Source: an uncultured Gammaproteobacteria bacterium (GTDB lineage Bacteria; Pseudomonadota; Gammaproteobacteria; CAIUAS01). Taken from it: a stretch of DNA of 18,983 nucleotides. Shown piece after piece: positions 1-6,300 of the stretch. Position numbers and translations under genes: made by a program. Each line of letters begins with the position of its first letter. The first letter of the stretch is position 1. The notes beneath the pieces were generated by a model. It saw nothing but the letters and a program-made list of their open reading frames with translations. It was not told where the DNA came from and did no database searches. Where the stretch lies: assembly GCA_903897205.1 (NCBI GenBank), contig CAIUAS010000372.1, forward strand, positions 1 through 18,983, given 5' to 3'.

Positions 1-390
1 AACATTAATAAGGTTGATTTTATTGTTATAGTAGGCACGAATAAATTGCTTGAAAAATATAATTGGGAACCTTCTTATACAGGTGAAATACCCCCTGTAG
101 TTCAAAGCGAGTTAATTAGAATTTGTCATTTAGCTGAAAGCGGCCATTCTCATAAAATTCGTTGCTTATTGGCAGAAGGCAATGTTGATGAATCACTTCC
201 ACCTGCATTACGTTCTTTTGTTCGTATCGAAAATTTTAAATGTGGACAGGAAAATTACTTTGATGGTGTTTTAGAACTTGTAAAAAGCTTATATGAAATT
301 CCCCAAAAGGAATTGGAAGCGCTTATCGAAGCATCAGAACGAGAATGTAATTATGAGAAAAGTGAAACACCACAGTGTGTTATCTGCTGA
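1..390 (+). CDS. TIR/SEFIR-like domain protein, C-terminal part (5' end outside window)
   Basis: The frame is open from base 1 and ends at TGA 388-390, so this is the 3' part of a longer gene. A TTG at 46 is only an internal codon; coding-like sequence continues upstream of it. The start of the visible protein, VDFIVIVGTNKLLEKYN, matches the hydrophobic strand plus 'Y' region in the second half of TIR/SEFIR folds. It is followed by an E-rich helix (VVQSELIRICHLAE), a strand with IRCLLAEG, then SLPPAL, a pattern common after the core strand of these domains. It ends in a helix and a Cys-containing tail, ...TPQCVIC. TIR/SEFIR proteins act in NAD+-consuming defence, in signalling, or as effectors that interfere with host TLR signalling; which applies here cannot be told without the N-terminal half, where the catalytic Glu would lie. 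The last four residues, CVIC, fit a CaaX prenylation box. No downstream partner gene is on this strand. The family call is by pattern only. Confidence 0.6.
   Translation, partial: NINKVDFIVIVGTNKLLEKYNWEPSYTGEIPPVVQSELIRICHLAESGHSHKIRCLLAEGNVDESLPPALRSFVRIENFKCGQENYFDGVLELVKSLYEIPQKELEALIEASERECNYEKSETPQCVIC
376..387 (+). other. CaaX-like C-terminal tetrapeptide (CVIC)
   Basis: The four codons before the stop give Cys-Val-Ile-Cys. This satisfies C-a-a-X with aliphatic a1 and a2; X = Cys is among the residues accepted by eukaryotic farnesyltransferase. Some Legionella effectors are known to be prenylated by the host through such motifs. Here it is a short motif and could be chance. Confidence 0.35.
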
Positions 391-497
391 TTTTTATCAT
401 CTTGACGAAATTGGTTAATTACAGCTAAGAAAGTACCTAATTATATTAATAATAGTGGGGCAGGCGAGATATTTTGTCAGTTCAACAAACGTTGGTT

Positions 498-535
498 TTT
501 GAGAGGATTTTAGAAATATCTAAAATCCTCTCAAA
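498..535. repeat. 17-bp perfect inverted repeat with 4-nt loop
   Basis: The left arm TTTGAGAGGATTTTAGA (498-514) and right arm 519-535 are perfectly complementary around the loop AATA. It sits between convergent genes (TIR-like gene ending at 390, repressor gene ending at 667), where a bidirectional terminator would be expected. However, neither strand has a U-run after the stem: the plus strand continues TTGAAGC and the minus strand continues AACCAACG. It may still end transcription or protect mRNA 3' ends, or be a small mobile or repetitive palindrome. No second copy exists in this window. I see no gene in the rest of 391-666. Confidence 0.7.
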
Positions 536-666
536 TTGAAGCTTTATGAATTCATTTACCCTTATAAAAATAAAGGATCATTACTGAGTTTTTAGAAAGT
601 TACCACTATAATATCTGGGGGCTAAATCTGACAGTATCAGTAAGAGAAAATACAAACTTTTACAGA

Positions 667-1323
667 TTAACGCCACACCCGTATGATAGGGGCGACTTTT
701 TCCACCGAAACCTCTCTTATCTCAAAAGGTTCGCTTTGGTTGGAATCATAGGTCAAAAAAGCAACCTGCAATAACCCACTATTATGATCGGGTTTTACAC
801 GCCTGACTTGTAATTTTTGCTGGATTTCAATGATGCAAATTTTCTCAGTTTCCATCGTTAAGCTGGGTTGCCATATCCCGCCCACCACATCGCCTTTCTC
901 TAAAGCAGGCGACATACCGTTAGTATCGACTTTTGTGATAACCGCCAAATCACTGAGGGAAGTGAAGCGCTGAATTTCTTCGCTCAGATTGGCGGTGAGC
1001 TGATCAGATAAACTTGTTTTTGCTAGCGTATTGCTAGTATTCAGCAGGGGGCTTTTATTAATATGTCGGGGAGCTGAACCAGTGCCCGTTCTAAGCCAGC
1101 GTTCAGTGCATTCCACCTCTTTTTTCATTAAGGCATGGATAATCTTTGCCATGCTTCTGGGCGTCATTTGGCTGGACTCATTCGTAGCGTGTTCCCAATA
1201 GCTAATAGAGGTTTTGCCCACTTCTGCGAGTTCCGCAAGTTCCTCTCGGCTAAGGTTGGCGAGCTTCCTTACCTGTCTTAAACGTTTTCCGACGGCTGCC
1301 GCCGAGGTGTCATTCTCTAGCAT
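667..1323 (-). CDS. XRE-family HTH repressor with degenerate S24/LexA-like C-terminal domain
   Basis: The protein has 218 aa. Residues 11-70 form an XRE/CI-type helix-turn-helix (VGKRLRQVRKLANLSREELAEL... with SYWEH in the recognition-helix area). After a Ser/Thr-rich linker (about 80-115), residues 125-218 resemble the LexA/CI S24 peptidase fold: VDTNGMSPALEKGDVV aligns with the family 'G-D-S-M-x-P-x-l-x-x-G-D' block. The catalytic Ser position is Gly (G136 before M137), and the Lys position in the LQVRRVK strand is Arg (R174). RecA-stimulated self-cleavage therefore looks unlikely, leaving a dimerisation or ligand-sensing role. The start ATG (1323-1321) has no clear Shine-Dalgarno sequence, but no better Met is available. 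It is transcribed away from the signalling cluster at 1571-2740 across a 247-bp control region, the usual arrangement for a repressor that regulates itself and its divergent neighbour. It resembles phage or integrative-element repressors, but no integrase is visible. Confidence 0.85.
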   Translation of the reverse strand: MLENDTSAAAVGKRLRQVRKLANLSREELAELAEVGKTSISYWEHATNESSQMTPRSMAKIIHALMKKEVECTERWLRTGTGSAPRHINKSPLLNTSNTLAKTSLSDQLTANLSEEIQRFTSLSDLAVITKVDTNGMSPALEKGDVVGGIWQPSLTMETEKICIIEIQQKLQVRRVKPDHNSGLLQVAFLTYDSNQSEPFEIREVSVEKVAPIIRVWR

Positions 1324-1365
1324 GTCGAACTAGCCAAAAAAAGTTCAAAAAATGAAAGCAAAGGA

Positions 1366-1393
1366 TTGACATTTTGTACATTTTTTGTATATT
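1366..1393 (+). promoter_or_regulatory. Sigma70-like promoter toward the HisKA-LuxR-receiver cluster
   Basis: TTGACA (1366-1371, consensus) and TATATT (1388-1393, five of six) are separated by 16 bp. This would start transcription near 1400, leaving about 170 nt of leader before the HisKA gene at 1571. It lies about 45 bp from the divergent repressor start, so repressor binding here could control both directions. Confidence 0.5.
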
Positions 1394-1410
1394 TGATATG
1401 TGTTTGTAGA
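1372..1410. promoter_or_regulatory. TTTGTA direct repeats overlapping the promoter (possible operator)
   Basis: Three copies of a (T/G)TTTGTANA element are seen: TTTTGTACA 1372-1380, TTTTGTATA 1383-1391 and GTTTGTAGA 1402-1410. The first two start 11 bp apart (about one helical turn) and fill the spacer and -10 of the promoter. That position suits a repressor such as the adjacent XRE protein. The remainder of 1411-1570 is AT-rich leader without a recognisable gene. Confidence 0.35.
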
Positions 1411-1570
1411 ATAAAATAATTAAATGAATTTTTTTTGAACATGATTCGTCTTAAAAGCCTAGGTGAATGATGGGATTATAACAAAAAAAGACTAAACGCC
1501 ATAAGCCCATACGCTGATTCATGATTAAGGATTATAAAACTGGATTGACAACGCAACGAAGGAGAAGACT

Positions 1571-1816
1571 ATGGAAATCGTTTGCTTACCTTTAACCTTG
1601 CGGCAGCTTAGCCACGAGTTACGCACGCCCCTTACTGGCATATTAGGCTTGGCTCGCTTGCTCGAAGAACTCCCTCTCACCGCTGAGCAAAAAAGCTATG
1701 TCCAAGGCATTATTAATGAAAGCGATAAGCTCGTCCAGCTAGCCAATGATTTATTACAGGCGAAGCGGCTCACTGGCCAAGCGGGGATTGGCAATCATGA
1801 ACACATGGGCTGTTAA
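1571..1816 (+). CDS. Orphan HisKA dimerisation/phosphoacceptor domain protein (no ATPase domain)
   Basis: The protein has 81 aa. A strong AAGGAG (1559-1564) stands 6 nt before the ATG. Residues 9-66 are a textbook H-box and HisKA helical hairpin: LSHELRTPLTGILGLARLL with phosphoacceptor H15, followed by an amphipathic second helix ending near KR at 65-66. Nothing resembling the HATPase_c N, G1 or G2 boxes follows; the frame stops at 1814-1816 and no remnant is seen in the 44-59 bp before the next gene. Full-length kinases are usually above 350 aa, so this is either a truncated relic or a genuine mini-protein that a partner kinase phosphorylates or that dimerises with one. It sits in line with a LuxR protein and a receiver protein, which suggests a phosphorelay divided over separate genes. 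Confidence 0.8.
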   Translation: MEIVCLPLTLRQLSHELRTPLTGILGLARLLEELPLTAEQKSYVQGIINESDKLVQLANDLLQAKRLTGQAGIGNHEHMGC

Positions 1817-1875
1817 AGCGATATCTGAGGCAATTTATTTTAATGAGTTAATTTTAGAAAGTGGCATGGAAAATC

Positions 1876-2229
1876 ATGAATATTGATGAACAATTATATA
1901 AAAAAGCAGCCATCGTTATTTTAAAGAAACGTTTAAAAATTGCATGGCCAACGCAAAATCAAATTCATGAGATGATAGAACTCCTTTCTTACGTATGGCT
2001 AAAAAGGGCCACTTTATTGGATAACCGATTAACAGAACAAGAAAAATTGTGTTTGCTGTTTTCATCGCAAGGAAACACCTCGAATGAAATTGCTGAATTA
2101 TTGGAAATTAAAGCGAGCACAGTAAAAACACATAAGAGAGAAATTTTAAGAAAGTTATCGTGTAAAACGATGATTCAGGCGGCGACCGTAGGTATTAGAT
2201 ACGGTTTTCCTTTAGCAGAAAAACTTTAG
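1876..2229 (+). CDS. LuxR-type HTH transcriptional regulator
   Basis: The protein has about 117 aa from ATG 1876. A GTG at 1861 would add five residues, but the ATG has GGAAAA (1867-1872) at a usable distance and is preferred. The C-terminal half is a GerE/LuxR HTH: LTEQEKLCLLFSSQGNTSNE, then IAELLEI, then KASTVKTHKREILRKL, i.e. the typical 'LT.rE...L...G.s..EIA..L.is..TVK.H...i..KL' block. The N-terminal 55 residues are helical and basic, and match neither a receiver nor an autoinducer-binding domain. Such single-HTH proteins bind DNA as dimers. It lies between the orphan HisKA and the receiver genes and is probably co-transcribed with them; the receiver could act as its detached regulatory domain. 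Confidence 0.85.
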   Translation: MNIDEQLYKKAAIVILKKRLKIAWPTQNQIHEMIELLSYVWLKRATLLDNRLTEQEKLCLLFSSQGNTSNEIAELLEIKASTVKTHKREILRKLSCKTMIQAATVGIRYGFPLAEKL

Positions 2230-2237
2230 CCTGTCTA

Positions 2238-2282
2238 TCCACCTTTTGGTGGAGTGTATTAGCTTGCAAAATATGGCAAGCT
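2238..2282 (+). other. Two small stem-loops between the LuxR and receiver genes
   Basis: TCCACC-TTTT-GGTGGA (2238-2253) is a perfect 6-bp stem with a 4-nt loop. AGCTTGC (2261-2267) pairs with GCAAGCT (2276-2282) around an 8-nt loop. Neither is followed by a real U-run, so they look more like mRNA-stability or attenuation structures than full terminators. Confidence 0.45.
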
Positions 2283-2314
2283 TTCAATGATAAGAAGTTA
2301 ACAGGGAGCAGTTT

Positions 2315-2740
2315 ATGCCTAGAACGGTCGATATATCAAAGCAGCTAGTAAATTTAAGTGTTTTATTGACAGAAGATGATCCCCTTGCGCTTAAAGTGCA
2401 TACATGCTTTTTGGAAAGAATGGGATTTAAAGTAGATATTGCAATGGATGGCCGTGAGGCATTAGAAAAATATAGTAAAAATAACGCTTTTTATAGTTTA
2501 GCCGTGCTTGATGCAAGGCTCCCTTATATGGATGGTTTTGATTTCGCTAAATACATCCGCGAATATGAATCTAACAACAATATCAAAAGGATGCCTATCA
2601 TTGTTGTCAGCGCTGAATCGTACGAAGAACTCAAACAAAAATGCACTGCAGTTGGGGTTGATAATTTTGCGCAGAAACCTGTTGCATACACTGGCCTGGT
2701 GAATTTGATAATGAAGTATATAAACAACGGCGTGACTTAA
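2315..2740 (+). CDS. Single-domain response regulator (CheY-like receiver)
   Basis: The protein has 141 aa and is one receiver domain with no output domain. AGGGAG (2303-2308) stands 6 nt before the ATG. All key positions are present: acidic pocket E20/D21/D22 in LLTEDDPL, phosphoacceptor D66 in AVLDARLPYMDG, S99 in IIVVSAES (Thr/Ser switch), and K121-P122 in FAQKPV. It should therefore be phosphorylatable. With no output domain it probably acts by protein contact or as a phosphate shuttle. It is the last clear gene of the cluster that also holds an orphan HisKA and a LuxR HTH; together the three carry most parts of a two-component system except the ATPase. A coding-like, start-less frame begins right at its stop. 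Confidence 0.9.
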   Translation: MPRTVDISKQLVNLSVLLTEDDPLALKVHTCFLERMGFKVDIAMDGREALEKYSKNNAFYSLAVLDARLPYMDGFDFAKYIREYESNNNIKRMPIIVVSAESYEELKQKCTAVGVDNFAQKPVAYTGLVNLIMKYINNGVT

Positions 2741-2939
2741 TATAAAAAATAGTAATAAAAAAGATTTACTAAGCTTTGTCATATTACTTTCGCGAAAGCT
2801 TTTATTTTTTATCGCAGATTGGGCGGCAAATGGTAATCGTAAATCACTAAAATTAGAATGTGAGGATGAAGCAAAAGTATTAAAAGTTTTTGCGGTACAA
2901 GAAATGCTGATGATGCAAACAGGGTACAATGGAGAGTGA
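2736..2939 (+). pseudogene. Start-less coding-like frame after the receiver gene (possible lost C-terminus or gene remnant)
   Basis: The frame is open for 67 codons from 2736 to TGA 2937-2939, with no ATG, GTG or TTG near its beginning; the first Met is at about codon 58. The translation looks protein-like, with a hydrophobic stretch LLSFVILLSRKLLFFIADW, then RKSLKLECEDEAKVLKVFAV. It overlaps the last codons of the receiver gene in the next frame, so a single +1 shift at 2736-2740 would fuse it to the receiver as an extension. I do not recognise the family. It could equally be a chance open frame, since a terminator-like hairpin lies inside it. Confidence 0.3.
2771..2810 (+). terminator. Possible terminator after the receiver gene
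   Basis: AAGCTTT (2771-2777) pairs with AAAGCTT (2795-2801) around a 17-nt loop that contains a smaller CTTT-CGCG-AAAG hairpin (2787-2798). TTTATTTTTT (2801-2810) follows immediately. It lies 30 bp after the receiver stop. Confidence 0.45.
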
Positions 2940-2941
2940 GC

Positions 2942-3085
2942 ATGCGCTTTCAAAGCTATAGTGGCTATGGTTCAGCTTGCAGGGAAAACCCTCGGGATAT
3001 TCCCGGTTGTTTTTTTATGTCAAAAGGGTTATCTAGTCATGACAAGTCTGAACTTGAGTTTGCAATAGAAAATTCTGAGGCATAG
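2942..3085 (+). CDS. Possible small protein, 47 aa, unknown
   Basis: ATG 2942 follows the TGA of the preceding start-less frame by two bases, within GAGTGAGCATG, which would suit translational coupling. The product begins MRFQSYSGYGSACRENPRD and ends in an acidic helix, SELEFAIENSEA. No family is recognised. A good terminator hairpin with seven T falls inside the frame, which argues against it being a real gene. Low confidence. Confidence 0.22.
   Translation: MRFQSYSGYGSACRENPRDIPGCFFMSKGLSSHDKSELEFAIENSEA
2987..3016 (+). terminator. Rho-independent terminator
   Basis: A compact hairpin is formed by CGGGA (2993-2997), loop TAT and TCCCG (3001-3005), extendable by AAC/GTT with a short bulge. 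A run of seven T at 3010-3016 follows. It would insulate the signalling cluster from the large operon downstream. Confidence 0.6.
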
Positions 3086-3135
3086 GTTTGTTTGTTTTTC
3101 TGTAAGCCTATGGGAATTTTGTTCAAAAGTTGAAA

Positions 3136-3149
3136 AATCATGCATGATT
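3136..3149. promoter_or_regulatory. 14-bp perfect palindrome, operator-like
   Basis: AATCATGCATGATT is a perfect dyad in the 220-bp non-coding region before the LRR gene. It is of the size bound by HTH dimers. No clear -35/-10 pair is recognised around it, so its link to a promoter is unproven. Confidence 0.35.
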
Positions 3150-3192
3150 ATTCAGTAACTTAACATAATTGGTTATTTTGCATCGTTGGATG

Positions 3193-3225
3193 GCGGCTGA
3201 TTGCGTAGCAAACCGCTAAATTTAG
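3193..3225 (+). other. Stem-loop and palindrome in the LRR-gene leader
   Basis: GCGG (3193-3196) and CCGC (3213-3216) enclose TTGC-GTA-GCAA (3201-3211), giving a two-part stem. CTAAATTTAG (3216-3225) is a 10-bp palindrome directly after it. It may be leader RNA structure; no known riboswitch is recognised. Confidence 0.25.
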
Positions 3226-3248
3226 GGTAATAAGCTATAAGGATATTA

Positions 3249-3269
3249 CAAAAACGTTAATCGTTTTTG
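3249..3269 (+). promoter_or_regulatory. 8-bp inverted repeat just upstream of the LRR-gene ribosome-binding site
   Basis: CAAAAACG (3249-3256) and CGTTTTTG (3262-3269) are perfect arms around TTAAT. The 3' arm ends 6 nt before the AAGGAG at 3276-3281. As RNA it forms a hairpin able to influence ribosome access; as DNA it is an operator-sized dyad. Confidence 0.45.
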
Positions 3270-3273
3270 CTGA

Positions 3274-3305
3274 ACAAGGAGTGTGTGCTTATGTTAACAG
3301 GGTAA
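3274..3305 (+). promoter_or_regulatory. Strong ribosome-binding site driving a four-codon minicistron (MLTG)
   Basis: AAGGAG (3276-3281) is placed ideally, 9 nt, before ATG 3291, but that ATG reads ATG-TTA-ACA-GGG-TAA. The LRR frame starts at ATG 3307, two bases after this stop, with only a weak AGGG of its own. The LRR protein is thus probably made by re-initiation. The 15-nt leader at 3274-3288 matches 13 of 15 positions of the one before the giant gene (6967-6981). Confidence 0.5.
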
Positions 3306-3306
3306 A

Positions 3307-6300
3307 ATGGAACATATGAAAATTACATTAGCTGACTTTATTCGCTATTTACAAACAGAAAATAACACCGAAATTCCTCCGGTCATTGATTTATCTGGGC
3401 AGGATATCACCGATGAAATATTGATTAATCTACCATCGCCATCAAAGCTAATTCCTTGTATTACGCCAATACTGGATTTAAGCCATAATCAGATTAAAAA
3501 TTTTCAGTCGATAGAAAAAATACTTCAATGCTTCGATTTGTCCACACTTAAAAAAGTAGATCTTGCTTCTAATCAGCTAAAGCAAACCAATGTTGAGGCG
3601 GATGTAAAATTTATCAAAACGTTAGTCAGCAATAAACAGCTGAAAGCCCGGTTTATTTTAAGCGATAATCAAATCAAAATTACAACGGCTAGCCAGTTTC
3701 AAGCTGCTCTGACAACGTTTGATAATGAAAAAGCATTAGGATTTTATTTTGGCGTAAATCATCCAAGTAACAGCATTGAAAATAATTATGAGATAATGGA
3801 GATCACTGAAACAGAAGTGGCGTCGCAATTGCAAGCGGTTGCGAATATTGTATACCCAACGTTTCGCCGTAATCTTCGCCATGATCTTGGCTATTATGCC
3901 GGTACGTTATGGCCATTAGCATTATTGGGACTAGGTCTGTACGATCTTATTCAATATTACTTAAATCCTGCCCGCCGTTATGGCATGGCGCCGATGGATT
4001 TATTGAGTGGATTGTATCGACGTGAGTGGGGGCTATTAAGCGGGCCGTATGATGGGTTTCCTAATGATTATGTCCGCTTTTGGGCATTGCCTGGTAGTTT
4101 AATGTTATCGCCATTGCTTGTTATTGGATTAGAACGCGCTTTACAAGCTGTACAATTTAAACAAATAGAAAATATTGGTTCAATATTAAAGAAAGTTGTT
4201 TATAGTGATGGCCTCGGTATGATTAAAAACGGCATGCCTTACAGTGCTTATCGTTCTGCTTTGTCCGCTGCAAGTATTTTCCTGACGCTGAATTCAATCC
4301 AAACTCATACACAATTTAATGAGTGGTTTAATGACATTCAGTTAATCGCCAAACATGGTTCACCTTTATTAGCTTTGCCGGCGATTACAGCGCTGGGTAA
4401 CATTGCAAAAGGCACTTATCCAACTTCTATTTTCAGTAAAGCCACTGCTATTAATGCGGATGAAATCCTTGAGACAAGCTCGCTGCTGAAAGGGCAATTA
4501 TTTGCAAATAAAGCGGTCATGGCATTAAAAGAGATTACAGAAGAACGCGCTGGTTTATGCAGAGAAGCGGCCTATTATCAGTACTGGGCGGCGAATCAGC
4601 AAACGCCACTTGCCCGACGTGGCTTATACGTGATGTCAAAGGCAGTGCAAGGGATATTATTGCTTTACACGACTTATCGTTATGGGCAAATTTTGTATCA
4701 ACGCAGCCAGCAGGCTTATGATTTTTTTGCGCAACAGAACGATTGCGAAAATAATCAGCATAAAGCCTGGCATTATTGGCCGGTGACGGGCGAATATGCC
4801 TGCACCATCGGCGGTAATTATTCATTTGTGCCGCCGCAGCTTGCCAATGATCCGCAAGGTTGTCTAGATGCTTTATTAGCTGTGCCGCGTTCTTTGGATG
4901 AATTATTAAATACACTCATTTATTTAAAACATTTTTCAGGTTATTCAAAATTAAATTTATCGGCCTGGAGCAATAACTTAACAGCGTGGGAAGAAGCTAC
5001 CACGCAACAGGTTTTCCATCATTTATTAACCCTTTCTCCGCAATGGGATATCGTCAATATATCAGCGCCGGTATTAAATCCTTTATGGCCGTCAAATAAT
5101 AATCTGGTGATGCTTGGCAGAGAAATCAGTCAAGTGACTGTCAGCCTATTTGATTGTACCGGCTTGAACTTTGGGCCTGAGCAATGGTGTAATTTTTTAA
5201 ATGCTTGGCGTCCGCAGCCCGGCTTGCAGGGCCTATATGCGGGATATTTGAATTTCGCTGATGCAGGCATGGATTGTTTTGCTGAGTGGGCAAGCAATCA
5301 CACCCTAGCGCTCAATCAAATGAGCTTTCCAGGCAATGGGTTGACCGATGACGGCGGCCAAACAGGACTGTCCTCTAATCAAACTAATTTTATCGACTAT
5401 TCCTTTAATCAGTTAACAGGCCGATTTTTCACATCCGCTGCAAATTGGTTGTCGTATTCAACTGCACAGACTTTTATATTGTCCAATAACGATTTTACCG
5501 GCGGCGATTACCAACTGTTGGGGCAGGCTATTGCGCATGCACCGAATTTAACAAGCATTGCTTTAGATAACATCAATATGGACGACGAAGCTATCATGGC
5601 GCTATCACGACCGTGGAAAAACCAGGTGATGGCTTTGCGCGATTTCAGCGCGGCGAATAACTTTATCACAGGCCGGGGCATTTATTTTTTTGGCTTGTCT
5701 TCTGCTGGCAATGTTGAGCGTGTTAATTGGGCTGGTAATTCATTGACAGATGATGATCTGCCGCAGTTACAAGCAGTATTAGAGTTAGAGCAGGTTTGCT
5801 GGATACGCATCGATATTTCCAATAACGTTTTTACTGAGCTAGGAGTAGCGAATTTTTGGCCAGCGCTGAGCAATACTGCTGCTCGTTCTATTCGAGTGGC
5901 AGGCATGAATTTAAATGCGCAGGCGTTTAATCCATTAGTGGCGTTATTAAATAATGGTACGTTAGTTTTTGATGAGATTGATGTATCGTCTAATTTAATT
6001 CCCGATCAACTCGCTGCCGAATTACTCAATGCGGCCTGCCAGCAAAATGTGGAGCGTATTGTTATCGCGAACAATGGCTTGAGTGCTATTTTTAATGACA
6101 TTAATGATTGGCCCTTGCACCAATACCGGTGTCGATTTATTAATCTTGTGGGCAACAATTTTGTGGACGCCGATATTTTACCTCTTATTCAACGCTTAAA
6201 AGACCTGCCTGCGCTCGTGGAAGTCAATTTCAATGATTGCCTCACGGTGGGTGATAATACGGCTCGTGAATTAGCACGCACCCTGATCAGCCCGCTGCCG

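Noticed and set aside
46..390. TTG 46 as the start of a 114-aa protein
   Set aside because: The frame is open and coding-like from base 1, with a continuous strand-like motif across the TTG, so the gene begins outside the window.
546..555. ATGAATTCAT palindrome and a short ATG frame
   Set aside because: A 10-bp AT-rich palindrome is expected by chance; the frame closes after 13 codons.
1545..1550. TTGACA shortly before the HisKA gene
   Set aside because: A -10 at the right distance would fall inside the ribosome-binding site and start codon; the pair at 1366-1393 is the better promoter.
2498..2953. 151-aa minus-strand open frame opposite the receiver gene
   Set aside because: It is antisense to a gene with all receiver motifs intact, its translation has no recognisable domain, and no ribosome-binding site stands out.
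4535..4915. 126-aa minus-strand open frame inside the LRR gene
   Set aside because: It is the shadow of the LRR coding frame; no domain or start signal supports it.
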